A stretch of 64,000 nucleotides of DNA from Acidobacteriales bacterium 59-55. Lineage in GTDB: Bacteria > Acidobacteriota > Terriglobia > Terriglobales > Acidobacteriaceae. Of the stretch, positions 16,980 to 24,688 are shown one piece after another; position 1 is the first letter of the stretch; each line of letters opens with the position of its first letter. The position numbers and the translations under genes are program-made. The notes under the pieces are model-generated. The model saw only the letters and a program-made list of their open reading frames with translations. It was not told the origin of the DNA and did no database searches. The DNA lies in NCBI GenBank assembly GCA_001897435.1, contig MKSV01000004.1:248001-312000 (forward strand), read 5' to 3'.

Positions 16980-17336
16980 ATGTCCGAATACGCCTATGTC
17001 TATATTCTCGCAAGCAGCTTCAGAAAGCTCTACATTGGTGTCACCACCGATCTCATGCGGCGGGTCTCCGATCACAAGACTCACAGAGATACTCAAAGCC
17101 ACACCGCTCGATACAAGATAGACAAACTTGTCTACTTTGAACGTTTCACGACCACCACCGCAGCCATCCAACGCGAAAAGCAACTCAAGGGCTGGCTTCG
17201 CATACGCAAACTGGAGTTGATTATCTCCACCAATCCCATCTGGCAGGATCTAAGCGCCGACTGGGGCAAGCCGATCCCAGCGTTCGAAGAGTCGGATCGA
17301 TTGCCTCCGGTCACATTCTTCACCCCGTCATCCTGA
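16980..17336 (+). CDS. GIY-YIG nuclease superfamily protein within a repeat pair
   Basis: A 118-residue protein with the GIY-YIG core: 'YVYILASSFRKLYIGVTTDL' (the paired strands), 'RRVSDHKTH' with the catalytic Arg helix, Tyr/His residues, and a glutamate helix 'AIQREKQLKGWLRIRKLELI'. This is the short UvrC-N-like/YhbQ type common in bacteria, whose cellular role is usually unknown. It lies between kdgK and the KDPG aldolase, splitting what would be an operon. Inverted copies of a 45-base repeat flank it, and its last codons and stop (CCG TCA TCC TGA) are themselves part of another repeat copy. This suggests gene and repeats arrived or move together. Confidence 0.85.
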   Translation: MSEYAYVYILASSFRKLYIGVTTDLMRRVSDHKTHRDTQSHTARYKIDKLVYFERFTTTTAAIQREKQLKGWLRIRKLELIISTNPIWQDLSADWGKPIPAFEESDRLPPVTFFTPSS

Positions 17337-17366
17337 CTTTGAGCGTAGTCGAATAGGAAGGACGCG
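17325..17366 (+). repeat. Related repeat variant overlapping the GIY-YIG stop codon
   Basis: Begins CCGTCATCCTGA like the flanking copies but continues TTTGAGCGTAGTCGAATAGG and then AAGGACGCG. It is a second subtype of the dispersed repeat and supplies the stop codon of the nuclease gene. Confidence 0.55.
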
Positions 17367-17411
17367 ATTGCGTGGGAGAATTTTCGGCGAGTATGCAATG
17401 TGGCACTGAGC

Positions 17412-17458
17412 GAAATACGGGGGTCCTTCACTTCGTTCAGGATGACGGTGCAAAACAA
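17412..17458 (-). repeat. Right inverted repeat copy
   Basis: Reverse complement reads TTGTTTT, CCGTCATCCTGAACG, AAGTGAAGGACCCCCG, ATTT, pairing with the left copy about 460 bases away across the GIY-YIG gene. Confidence 0.8.
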
Positions 17459-17490
17459 ACTACCGCAATATCGATCTAGGAGAGTCAGAA

Positions 17491-18147
17491 ATGAAGAAGT
17501 CCGAAGTATTAAAATCGCTCCGCGAGACCGGCCTTGTCCCGGTCCTCCGCGCTGAGTCCGTCGAGAAGGCCCTCGCCCTCGCCGAAGCCATCGCCGCCGG
17601 TGGCGTCAACGTCCTTGAAGTCACCATGACCGTTCCCGGAGCCATTCAGGTAATGCGGAAACTCGCAGAGCAGCGTCCCGACATCCTTGTTGGAGCCGGA
17701 ACCGTCCTCGACGCCGAGACTGCCCGCATGTGCATCCTCGAAGGCGCACAGTTTGTCGTTAGTCCCGCGCTCAATCTTCAGACCATTGAGATGTGCCATC
17801 GCTACTCCATCGCTGTGCTGCCCGGCGCTCTGACGCCGACCGAGGTCGTGACCGCATGGCAGGCCGGAGCCGATGTCGTCAAAATCTTCCCGGCCAGCGC
17901 CCTGGGCGGAGCCAAGTATCTCACTGCTCTCAAAGGACCGCTTCCTCATATCGATCTGATCCCCACCGGCGGCGTCTCGCTGGCGACCGCAGCCGATTTT
18001 CTCGCTGCAGGGGCCTTCGCCCTCGGCGTGGGTTCGGACCTCGTAGATACCAAGGCGATGGCTGCCGGCAAGCCCGAAGTCGTCACCGAGAGCGCACGGA
18101 AGTATCTGGCCATCGTCAAAGAGCATCGCGCAGCCCGGAAGGCCTGA
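17491..18147 (+). CDS. eda: 2-dehydro-3-deoxy-6-phosphogluconate aldolase
   Basis: Splits KDPG to pyruvate and glyceraldehyde-3-phosphate, the last step of the uronate and Entner-Doudoroff routes. The 218-residue class I aldolase has the Glu region 'GGVNVLEVTMTVPGAIQVM', 'LVGAGTVLDAETAR', 'AQFVVSPALN', the Schiff-base lysine in 'GADVVKIFPASALGGAKYL', and 'LIPTGGVSLATAADFLAAGA'. AGGAG precedes the ATG. It serves the products of kduI and the PfkB kinase upstream although the GIY-YIG element now separates them. A strong hairpin terminator follows. Confidence 0.95.
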   Translation: MKKSEVLKSLRETGLVPVLRAESVEKALALAEAIAAGGVNVLEVTMTVPGAIQVMRKLAEQRPDILVGAGTVLDAETARMCILEGAQFVVSPALNLQTIEMCHRYSIAVLPGALTPTEVVTAWQAGADVVKIFPASALGGAKYLTALKGPLPHIDLIPTGGVSLATAADFLAAGAFALGVGSDLVDTKAMAAGKPEVVTESARKYLAIVKEHRAARKA

Positions 18148-18174
18148 GCCACAATTCATCCGAGACATGATTCA

Positions 18175-18205
18175 GCAGAGGCGAGAACGAGATTCTCGCC
18201 TCTGC
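18175..18205. terminator. Bidirectional terminator between eda and the lyase gene
   Basis: Perfect 13-base arms GCAGAGGCGAGAA / TTCTCGCCTCTGC with a five-base loop lie between two convergent stop codons; the minus-strand stop is four bases away. Confidence 0.78.
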
Positions 18206-18208
18206 GCT

Positions 18209-19435
18209 TTAAGGCCTTGGCCGGGTCACCCAGAGCAGCGGTTGGCGAATAGGAAACGTCCGTTGCAACTCCGGAATATCGGTGTCCGCGGGCAGCGTCT
18301 TCCAAAGGTCGGCGTACTCCGGCCGCGTGTAGGCCCGCGCCGCGAACAACAGGCTCGGCTGTCTCAGAGGGAGATCGTTGAAGTGCGTGGCATCAGCCAT
18401 ATAAGGCCATGCGCCCCGGTCCTTGATATAGGGAAAGTGCCGTGCAATCACTGCCCGCATCCCCGGCCCGTCCTGCAGGTCGTAGTCCCAGACACTCTCG
18501 AAGCGGGTCGACACCAGTTGGCAGACCGCCGCCAGCATATCCAGATTGAAGAGCGAAAACCGGTAAGGATTGACCGTAGTTAGCTCGTGCGGAAATGTCC
18601 CGTTCGCCGTGATCTGCGCGCGAATCGTCACCGTCTTGTAGCGCTGCCGCAACGCGGTCAGCGCAGCGTCGTCGGCATCGGGCGAAAGCTCCAGATGCAT
18701 TCGCGTGAACGCCGCCGCCTGCAGCAGCCAGGAACTTCCGTGATGGCTCTTGTCGTCCCGCGCCAGCCCGGCCAGTCGGGAACTGTTCAGCCATTGCAGG
18801 TATGCCGCAAACCAGCTCTGGATCCCGTCGAGATCGGATTGTGCCATCGACTCTGAGGCAGTGAGAAATGGAATGGCCTGCGCCACCTCTGCCAGATGCA
18901 CCGCCTCGACCACTCCTTCAAACCGCCCCGCCTTTGCCGGGGGGACAGTCTGCGCATAAGACAGGCTTGGCGTCATGCGCGTAGCCGGATCGACGAACCA
19001 CGCGCGAAGATGGCGGATCGCCTGCGCCGCATAACGGTCTTCTTTAGTCAGAACGAACGCCGCCGCGAGCGCGGGGACCTGAATGCAGAAATGAAGCAGC
19101 GCATCGCGGTGAGCGACAAACGCGGCGGGATTCGGCGGCCCGCTACGCTGGACGTAAGCGCCGCCCGGCTTGGCCGTGTCCGGCCAGAAGTCATCCGGTT
19201 CGGAGTAGAAATCGTGGACCGTCCCAGGGCTGTGCTCGCACGGCAGCGCGGTAAGAGTTGCTGGAGTCTCGGTCAGATAGCGTTCCGCAGCGCCAACGAT
19301 GCGGTCGTGATCAATGGCGGCCACATCGGGGCGGGCAGTCGAGCCCGGCGGATGAAGCGCCTGCGACCGCAGCAGCCGTGGCGCGAGAAGAAGCGTTGCG
19401 GCCTGGCTGCAAAATCTCCTGCGAGTGATCGACAT
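18209..19435 (-). CDS. Alginate-lyase-domain exported protein
   Basis: A 408-residue protein with a Tat-like signal (SITRRRFCSQAATLLLAP, twin-basic RRR, then 'LLRSQA'). The body matches the alginate lyase (AlgL-like, PF05426) alpha/alpha-toroid: 'DFYSEPDDFWPDTAKPGGAY', 'RDALLHFCIQVPALAAAFVL', 'HLRAWFVDPATRMTPSLSYA', 'DDKSHHGSSWLLQAAAF' (the catalytic-helix region with His) and 'GTFPHELTTVNPYRFSLFN' (His/Tyr). The start used has GGAAGAAGG upstream; the long upstream extension overlaps the transporter and is spurious. It fits the uronate module (kduI, eda) nearby, giving unsaturated uronates outside the cytoplasm. Real substrate (alginate, pectin or host polymer) is unproven. Confidence 0.85.
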   Translation of the reverse strand: MSITRRRFCSQAATLLLAPRLLRSQALHPPGSTARPDVAAIDHDRIVGAAERYLTETPATLTALPCEHSPGTVHDFYSEPDDFWPDTAKPGGAYVQRSGPPNPAAFVAHRDALLHFCIQVPALAAAFVLTKEDRYAAQAIRHLRAWFVDPATRMTPSLSYAQTVPPAKAGRFEGVVEAVHLAEVAQAIPFLTASESMAQSDLDGIQSWFAAYLQWLNSSRLAGLARDDKSHHGSSWLLQAAAFTRMHLELSPDADDAALTALRQRYKTVTIRAQITANGTFPHELTTVNPYRFSLFNLDMLAAVCQLVSTRFESVWDYDLQDGPGMRAVIARHFPYIKDRGAWPYMADATHFNDLPLRQPSLLFAARAYTRPEYADLWKTLPADTDIPELQRTFPIRQPLLWVTRPRP

Positions 19436-19524
19436 GGCGGCAGCCTTCTTCCGTTGCCCGAAGAGTATCACGGAGCTGTTGAAAGCGAGATTCGGTAGGC
19501 GGTCTTTCCGGTAGCACAATCCTG

Positions 19525-20802
19525 TCAGCGGCTGAAAATTGCTACTGCAATGGCAGCCAGGGCGAGCGCGGGCGGCATCACAATGCAACCCGCTTTCAGA
19601 AACTTCCACGCGCTGACGTTCAGGCCCTGCTTGCGGATCGCGATCAGCCAGAGGATCGTGGCGAGCGAACCGGTCACGGAGAGGTTCGGCCCCAGGTCGA
19701 TGCCGACGAGAATGACGTTTCGCAATGCCCCGGTGAGGTGCGCGGCGTGAATGCTGCCGCCGGCGATCAGGCCCAGCGGCAGATTGTTGACCAGGTTGGC
19801 TCCAACGCCGGTGCCAAAGGCCGCTGCCAGGGTTCCCGCAACGGGAGGCAGGCGTTGCACAGTCTGAAGGGCGGCGCGGGAGAGTTCGAGCGCTCCGGCA
19901 GTATTGATGGCCTCGACCATGATGAAGAGTCCCGCGACGAGGGGAAGAACGCTCCACGATATCTCAGAGAGAAGCGTTGAGATTTCGGACAGGATCGCCG
20001 CTGGCTGGGTTCTCTCCCGGATCGAGATGGCAAGAGCGATGAGGGCGGCGGAGATGGCGGTCGGGAGGCCAAGGTCTTTGCCGAGCGCCGAGGCAGTGAG
20101 CAGGACAGCGGCGACGAGCGCGATGCCGGCGAGGGTCAACTTGCCCGCTTGCGGCAGATGAGGCGTCTCGCCTGCGCTTTCGATGCTGCCTGCGAGGTCT
20201 TTGCGGCAGTACCAGCGCAACGCGAGATAGGTGGCGGCGATGGAGAGCAGGGAGGCGACGAGAAAGATGCGGAGCCAGTCCGCAAGCGGCGGCATTCCGT
20301 TGCGGAAGACGACCAGGTTAGCCGGATTCGAGATCGGTAGAACGAAGCTGGATGCGTTGGCGATGAAGGCGCAGACGAAGAGGTAGGGAAGCGGGTTTAC
20401 CTTCGATCTGCGCGTGGCCGCGAGGACAGCGGGGGTAAGAACAACCGCCGTCGCGTCGTTGGACAGGAAGACAGTGACGAAGGTTCCGACCATATAGATG
20501 AGGCTGAAGAGGCGGGCGCGAGAGCCTCGGGCGTGCTCGACGGCCACTGCGGCGAGCCAGTTGAAGACGCCGTGCCGCTGTGCCAGTTCGGCGAGCAGCA
20601 TCATGCCGGCGAGGAAGAGATAGACGTCTGTGCCCTCGGCGATGGCGCGGCTGGCGAGCGGCAGCGGGATCAGGCGAAAGGCCACAAACGCGGCGGCGCC
20701 GATGCCGATCCACCAGGCCTCCGGGAGATCGCGGGGATGGAGCAGCATCAGCAGGATGCTGAGTCCGGCGATGCTCCAGATGGCGATGTGCGCTGCGGGC
20801 AT
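19525..20802 (-). CDS. ArsB/NhaD-type anion or ion transporter
   Basis: A 425-residue protein with about eleven membrane segments of the ion-transporter superfamily. Diagnostic parts are 'EGTDVYLFLAGMMLLAELAQ', 'FVTVFLSNDATAVVLTPAVL' (the paired helical-hairpin motif), 'FIANASSFVLPISNPANLVV', and the second repeat 'GTGVGANLVNNLPLGLIAGG'. These match ArsB arsenite pumps and related citrate/sodium transporters. No arsR, arsC or arsA lies nearby, so the substrate could be arsenite or a carboxylate. It is separated by about 90 bases from the lyase gene and by 29 bases from phosphoglucomutase on the same strand, so it may be read from the pgm promoter. Confidence 0.85.
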   Translation of the reverse strand: MPAAHIAIWSIAGLSILLMLLHPRDLPEAWWIGIGAAAFVAFRLIPLPLASRAIAEGTDVYLFLAGMMLLAELAQRHGVFNWLAAVAVEHARGSRARLFSLIYMVGTFVTVFLSNDATAVVLTPAVLAATRRSKVNPLPYLFVCAFIANASSFVLPISNPANLVVFRNGMPPLADWLRIFLVASLLSIAATYLALRWYCRKDLAGSIESAGETPHLPQAGKLTLAGIALVAAVLLTASALGKDLGLPTAISAALIALAISIRERTQPAAILSEISTLLSEISWSVLPLVAGLFIMVEAINTAGALELSRAALQTVQRLPPVAGTLAAAFGTGVGANLVNNLPLGLIAGGSIHAAHLTGALRNVILVGIDLGPNLSVTGSLATILWLIAIRKQGLNVSAWKFLKAGCIVMPPALALAAIAVAIFSR

Positions 20803-20831
20803 TCAGTGCTTTCGGGCGTTAGGAGACTGCT

Positions 20832-22478
20832 TCAGGCGATGGCGGCGTTGACCAGATGCTGGGCTTCAGTCTGGATCTGCTTGAGGTGGGCATCGCCCTT
20901 GAAGGACTCGGCATAGATCTTGTAGACGTCTTCCGTGCCCGAGGGGCGGGCGGCGAACCAGCCGTTCTCGGTCGTTACCTTGAGGCCGCCGATGGGGGCG
21001 TGGTTGCCGGGAGCTTCGGTCAGAATGGCGGTGATGGGCTCCCCGGCCAACTCCCTGGCGGTCACCTGCGAGGGCGAAAGCTTGCCGAGCTTGGCTTTCT
21101 GCTCCCGTGTAGCCGCTGCGTCGATGCGCTGATAGGTCGGGTCGCCGTACTTTTGCGTGAGTTCGCGGTAGAGCTCTCCGGGGTCGCGTCCGGTGCGGGC
21201 GGTCATCTCCGCGCTGAGCAGGCCGGGGATGAGGCCGTCCTTGTCGGTGGTCCAGACCTCGCCGTTTCGGCGCAGGAAGGTAGCTCCGGCGGATTCCTCG
21301 CCGACGAAGCCGAGTGCCCCGTCGATCAGGCCGTCGACGAACCACTTGAAGCCGACGGGGACTTCGAGCAGCGGCCGGTCGAGGCCCTTGGCAACGCGGT
21401 CGATGATGCTCGACGAGACCAGGGTCTTGCCGATGCCGACGCTTGCGGCCCACTCCGACCGGTGCGTGAAGAGGTACTGGATGCAGACGGCGAGGTAATG
21501 ATTAGGGTTGAGCAGGCCAGCGGTGCGGGTGACGATGCCGTGGCGGTCATGGTCGGTATCGGCGGCGAAGGCGACGTCGTACTTGTCCTTGCTGGCGATC
21601 ATGGAAGCCATTGCATAGGGACTGGAGCAATCCATGCGGATGCGGCCGTCCCAGTCGCAGGTCATGAAGCGGAAGGTGGGATCGACGTTGGGATTGAGAA
21701 CTTCGACGGAGAGCTCGTATTGCTCGATGATGCGCGGCCAGTAGAAGACCCCGGCTCCGCCGAGCGGGTCGACGGCGAGCTTGAGCGCGGTGCCGCTGAG
21801 AACTTCGAAGTCGATGACGTTGCCGAGGTCGTTGACGTAGGCGGTGGTGTAATCGTGGCGATGGGTAGTCCCGGCGGCCAGAGCGCGGGCGTAAGGGATG
21901 CGCCTGACTTCGTTCAGGCCATTGGCGATGAGGTCGTTGGCGCGGTTCTCGATCCACTTGGTAGCAGTGGTGTCGGCAGGACCGCCGTTGGGAGGGTTGT
22001 ATTTGAAGCCGCCGTCTTCGGGTGGGTTGTGCGAGGGGGTGATGACGATGCCGTCGGCGAGGTCCGTGCTGCGGCCACGGTTGTAGGTCAGGATAGCGTG
22101 CGACAAGGCTGGTGTAGGCGTGTAGGCGAGGTTGTCATCGACCATGGTGTCGATGCTGTTGGCGGCGAGCACTTCGAGCGCGGTGGAGAAGGCGGGTTCG
22201 GAGAGGGCATGGGTATCCTGCGCGAGGAAGAGCGGGCCGGTGATGGACTCGCCGCGGCGGTAGTCGCAGATGGCCTGGGTGATGGCGGCGATGTGGTCGT
22301 CGTTGAAGGTGGAGCGGAAGGCGCTGCCGCGATGCCCGGAGGTGCCGAAGGCCACGCGCTGGGCGGCGACAGCCGGGTCGGGATGAAGCGAATAGAAGGA
22401 GGTGATGAGGCGGGGAACATTGACCAGCGATGCGGGAGAGGGGAGGTGGCCGGGTTGATTGGCTGGGACTGCGCTCAT
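20832..22478 (-). CDS. pgm: Phosphoglucomutase (alpha-D-glucose specific)
   Basis: Interconverts glucose-1-phosphate and glucose-6-phosphate. From the MSAVPANQPGHLPSPASLV start it is 548 residues, close to the 546 of E. coli Pgm; a longer upstream frame is rejected because it overlaps the promoter region of the divergent gene. Motifs: 'VAFGTSGHRGSAF', the phosphoserine loop 'GIVITPSHNPPEDGGFKYNP', the metal loop 'FAADTDHDRHGIV', 'VGEESAGATF' for the sugar, and the phosphate-binding 'FAARPSGTEDVYKIYAE'. ATG 22478 has GAGG about 11 bases upstream. Glucose-1-phosphate supplies nucleotide sugars that glycosyltransferases elsewhere in the window may use. Confidence 0.95.
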   Translation of the reverse strand: MSAVPANQPGHLPSPASLVNVPRLITSFYSLHPDPAVAAQRVAFGTSGHRGSAFRSTFNDDHIAAITQAICDYRRGESITGPLFLAQDTHALSEPAFSTALEVLAANSIDTMVDDNLAYTPTPALSHAILTYNRGRSTDLADGIVITPSHNPPEDGGFKYNPPNGGPADTTATKWIENRANDLIANGLNEVRRIPYARALAAGTTHRHDYTTAYVNDLGNVIDFEVLSGTALKLAVDPLGGAGVFYWPRIIEQYELSVEVLNPNVDPTFRFMTCDWDGRIRMDCSSPYAMASMIASKDKYDVAFAADTDHDRHGIVTRTAGLLNPNHYLAVCIQYLFTHRSEWAASVGIGKTLVSSSIIDRVAKGLDRPLLEVPVGFKWFVDGLIDGALGFVGEESAGATFLRRNGEVWTTDKDGLIPGLLSAEMTARTGRDPGELYRELTQKYGDPTYQRIDAAATREQKAKLGKLSPSQVTARELAGEPITAILTEAPGNHAPIGGLKVTTENGWFAARPSGTEDVYKIYAESFKGDAHLKQIQTEAQHLVNAAIA

Positions 22479-22794
22479 GTTTTCGTTGTCCTCGTGGAGA
22501 AAGAGTGCCGGTATTTGCACTATATGGGATGCGGATTGGAGAGGGAAACCGGGCCGCGAGCGGCAATGGCACATTAGTCGTACAGGAAAGTCTTGTGTTT
22601 CATCGCCGATTGGCCTAAAACGGGGTTGCTCCCGGTTCTTTGTTGTAAACGACATAAATTGCACGGGCAGCCCATGTCCGGCGCAACGTGCATCGTTGAG
22701 CCTTGATCGTTGTAAGTCGGAAGTTGGAAATGGCGGACTGGCCCTCCGTAGGTGCTTGGTTGAGCAGCGGAGGGCTGTCTTCCCAGAGGTTTGG
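22479..22794. promoter_or_regulatory. Divergent promoter region, with a stem-loop in the leader of the collagen-like gene
   Basis: About 316 bases without a gene. A perfect 8-base hairpin (GCCCTCCG at 22741-22748, CGGAGGGC at 22768-22775) sits about 20 bases before the AGAGG ribosome site of the collagen-like gene and could affect its translation. No known riboswitch was recognised. Promoter hexamers could not be placed with confidence. Confidence 0.4.
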
Positions 22795-24603
22795 ATGGGT
22801 CTGGCACGGAAGGCCTTGGGGCTGCGGTTGGGAGTGGCGGCAGTATTTGTTGCAACCGTTTTGCCGGCGTATGCGGTCGAAGCGACGCTGGTGGCAGACG
22901 CGCATGTAAACAGCGCACTCCCCTCGGTCAATAGCGGGACAATCTCAAATTTATATGTGGGCGCGGGCTACACTTCGCTGCTCGAGTTCGACCTCGGTGT
23001 GCTGCCTGCGGGAACAACCCCCGCCCAGGTGTCGAAGGCGGTGCTGCGGCTGTACCTGAACCGGGTGGACGTGGCCGGGCAGGTGCAGGTGCAGCCGGTG
23101 AATGCGGCGTGGGGGGAATATAGCGTGACCTATGCGACGTTGCCCGCGTTGGGAACCCCGGTGCAGACGATTTCGGCGAATCAGGCGGGAAGCTATGTGA
23201 CTGTGGACGTGACTGCTCTGGTGCAGGGGTGGATCGCCGATCCGGCATCGAACTATGGGCTGGCGCTGGCGGCGGATACTGCGGCGGTGCAGTTCGATAG
23301 CAAGGAGAACGACCTGAGCGGCCATGCGGCGGCGCTCGATGTGACCCTCGCTTCGATGGGTCCCCAGGGGCCTGCGGGACCGATCGGCCCGACAGGATTG
23401 ACCGGCCCGGCCGGAGCAGTTGGAGCCAGCGGAGCGATGGGACCTGCCGGGGCCGTCGGGCCAAAGGGCGATACCGGGTCAGCAGGTCAGACTGGAGCGG
23501 CTGGCCCGGCAGGAGCAACAGGAGCGCAGGGGTCGCCCGGAGCGACGGGCGGGGCGGGGCCGATAGGACCAATTGGCCCTGCCGGTTTGACCGGCGCTAC
23601 AGGCCTTACCGGGGCTACCGGGCCATCGGGACCTCCGGGAATCGTATTTCTGGGAAACTATTCGCCGGTTACGAACTATGACAAGGGCGATGCCGTGAGT
23701 TATCAGGGCAGTAGTTATGTCTCGATTGTGGCCAGCAACCATGGCAATACGCCGAATTCGGTTACCTCAGCGTGGGCGCTGCTGGCAGCCGAGGGAGCCC
23801 CCGGCACTACTGGATTCACGGGGGCTCCCGGAGCGACGGGACCCCAGGGAGCGACCGGGCCGCAGGGAGCGCAGGGCGTCGCCGGCCCGGCGGGCGTCGT
23901 GGGGATGAACTATCGGGGAAGCTGGAATACCGGGATTGGCTATCAGGGCAACGACGCGGTGTCGTTCGGCGGCAACACTTATCTGGCGCTGGCAGCCAAC
24001 TCCGGGATTGAGCCGGACCTCTATCCGTCGGCATGGGCTGTTCTGGCCGCCAGGGGGAGCGATGGCCCCACCGGGCCGCCAGGCGCGGCAGCGACCGTCA
24101 GCATAGGTACCGTGACGACAGGCGCGGCGGGGTCGCAGGCGGCGGTGACCGATAGCGGCACGACGACGGCGGCGGTGCTGAACTTCACCATCCCCCAGGG
24201 TGCGGCCGGAGCCAGCGGCACAGGTGGAGGATCGAGCAGCCCCTCGGGAGCTGTGCTGGGTTCGATGTATCACGCGGTTTCGTTTACCAATAACTTCTAC
24301 TCCGTGAACAATACGAATGCGAGCGCGAGCGAGAATACTTCGGTGCTGACCTGGCTTCCCGCGGGCTGCGCGGCGACGACGTTGAACGTCTACTCGCAGC
24401 AGCCTGCCCAGATCACCGTGGCGCTCCGCGAAGGAACTCCGGGCAGCATGGTGGACTCCGGACTGGCCTGCACGGCGGCCTCAGGCGCAAGCTGCGTAGC
24501 GACTGGAGGAGTTGCAATTGCGGCAGGCAGCTTTGTGGACTTTCACGTAACCGGGGAGAACGGCACAGCGAGTGCGGTCTGGATGGCCTTGGGCTGTAGC
24601 TGA
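22795..24603 (+). CDS. Exported DNRLRE/collagen-like protein with carbohydrate-binding-like modules
   Basis: A 602-residue protein with a signal peptide (residues 1-27, 'GVAAVFVATVLPAYA'). Residues 29-187 form a DNRLRE-like beta domain ('LLEFDLGVLPAGT', 'KAVLRLYLNRVDVAGQV', 'VDVTALVQGWIADP'). Residues 189-283 are an uninterrupted Gly-X-Y run of collagen type. Two copies of a CBM5/12-like module follow: 'YSPVTNYDKGDAVSYQGSSY' and 'GSWNTGIGYQGNDAVSFGGN', each ending 'SAWA(L/V)LA', with a second short collagen run between and a third after. The tail is beta-rich with four cysteines. AGAGG lies five bases before the ATG. Probably a surface or extracellular fibre that binds polysaccharide; role in adhesion is inferred. 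Confidence 0.8.
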   Translation: MGLARKALGLRLGVAAVFVATVLPAYAVEATLVADAHVNSALPSVNSGTISNLYVGAGYTSLLEFDLGVLPAGTTPAQVSKAVLRLYLNRVDVAGQVQVQPVNAAWGEYSVTYATLPALGTPVQTISANQAGSYVTVDVTALVQGWIADPASNYGLALAADTAAVQFDSKENDLSGHAAALDVTLASMGPQGPAGPIGPTGLTGPAGAVGASGAMGPAGAVGPKGDTGSAGQTGAAGPAGATGAQGSPGATGGAGPIGPIGPAGLTGATGLTGATGPSGPPGIVFLGNYSPVTNYDKGDAVSYQGSSYVSIVASNHGNTPNSVTSAWALLAAEGAPGTTGFTGAPGATGPQGATGPQGAQGVAGPAGVVGMNYRGSWNTGIGYQGNDAVSFGGNTYLALAANSGIEPDLYPSAWAVLAARGSDGPTGPPGAAATVSIGTVTTGAAGSQAAVTDSGTTTAAVLNFTIPQGAAGASGTGGGSSSPSGAVLGSMYHAVSFTNNFYSVNNTNASASENTSVLTWLPAGCAATTLNVYSQQPAQITVALREGTPGSMVDSGLACTAASGASCVATGGVAIAAGSFVDFHVTGENGTASAVWMALGCS

Positions 24604-24688
24604 GGCACAGCGGCTGCCGGGCAAGCTCTCTGGCTCGCGGGTTATGCTGGTTTCGTGCTGCTGGTTTTGCGCGAGAGGATTTTTTGAG

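Noticed and set aside
17132..17458. Minus-strand frame including VILNEVKDP after the GIY-YIG gene
   Set aside because: This is the translation of the GTCATCCTGAACG repeat, a known source of false proteins, not a gene.
20856..22577. Long plus-strand frame opposite pgm
   Set aside because: Antisense to a gene with all phosphoglucomutase motifs; Gly/Val/Glu-rich shadow without a domain.
23358..23640. Periodic sequence considered as a CRISPR or tandem DNA repeat
   Set aside because: The 9-base period comes from Gly-X-Y codons of a collagen-like protein; there are no constant repeats or spacers.
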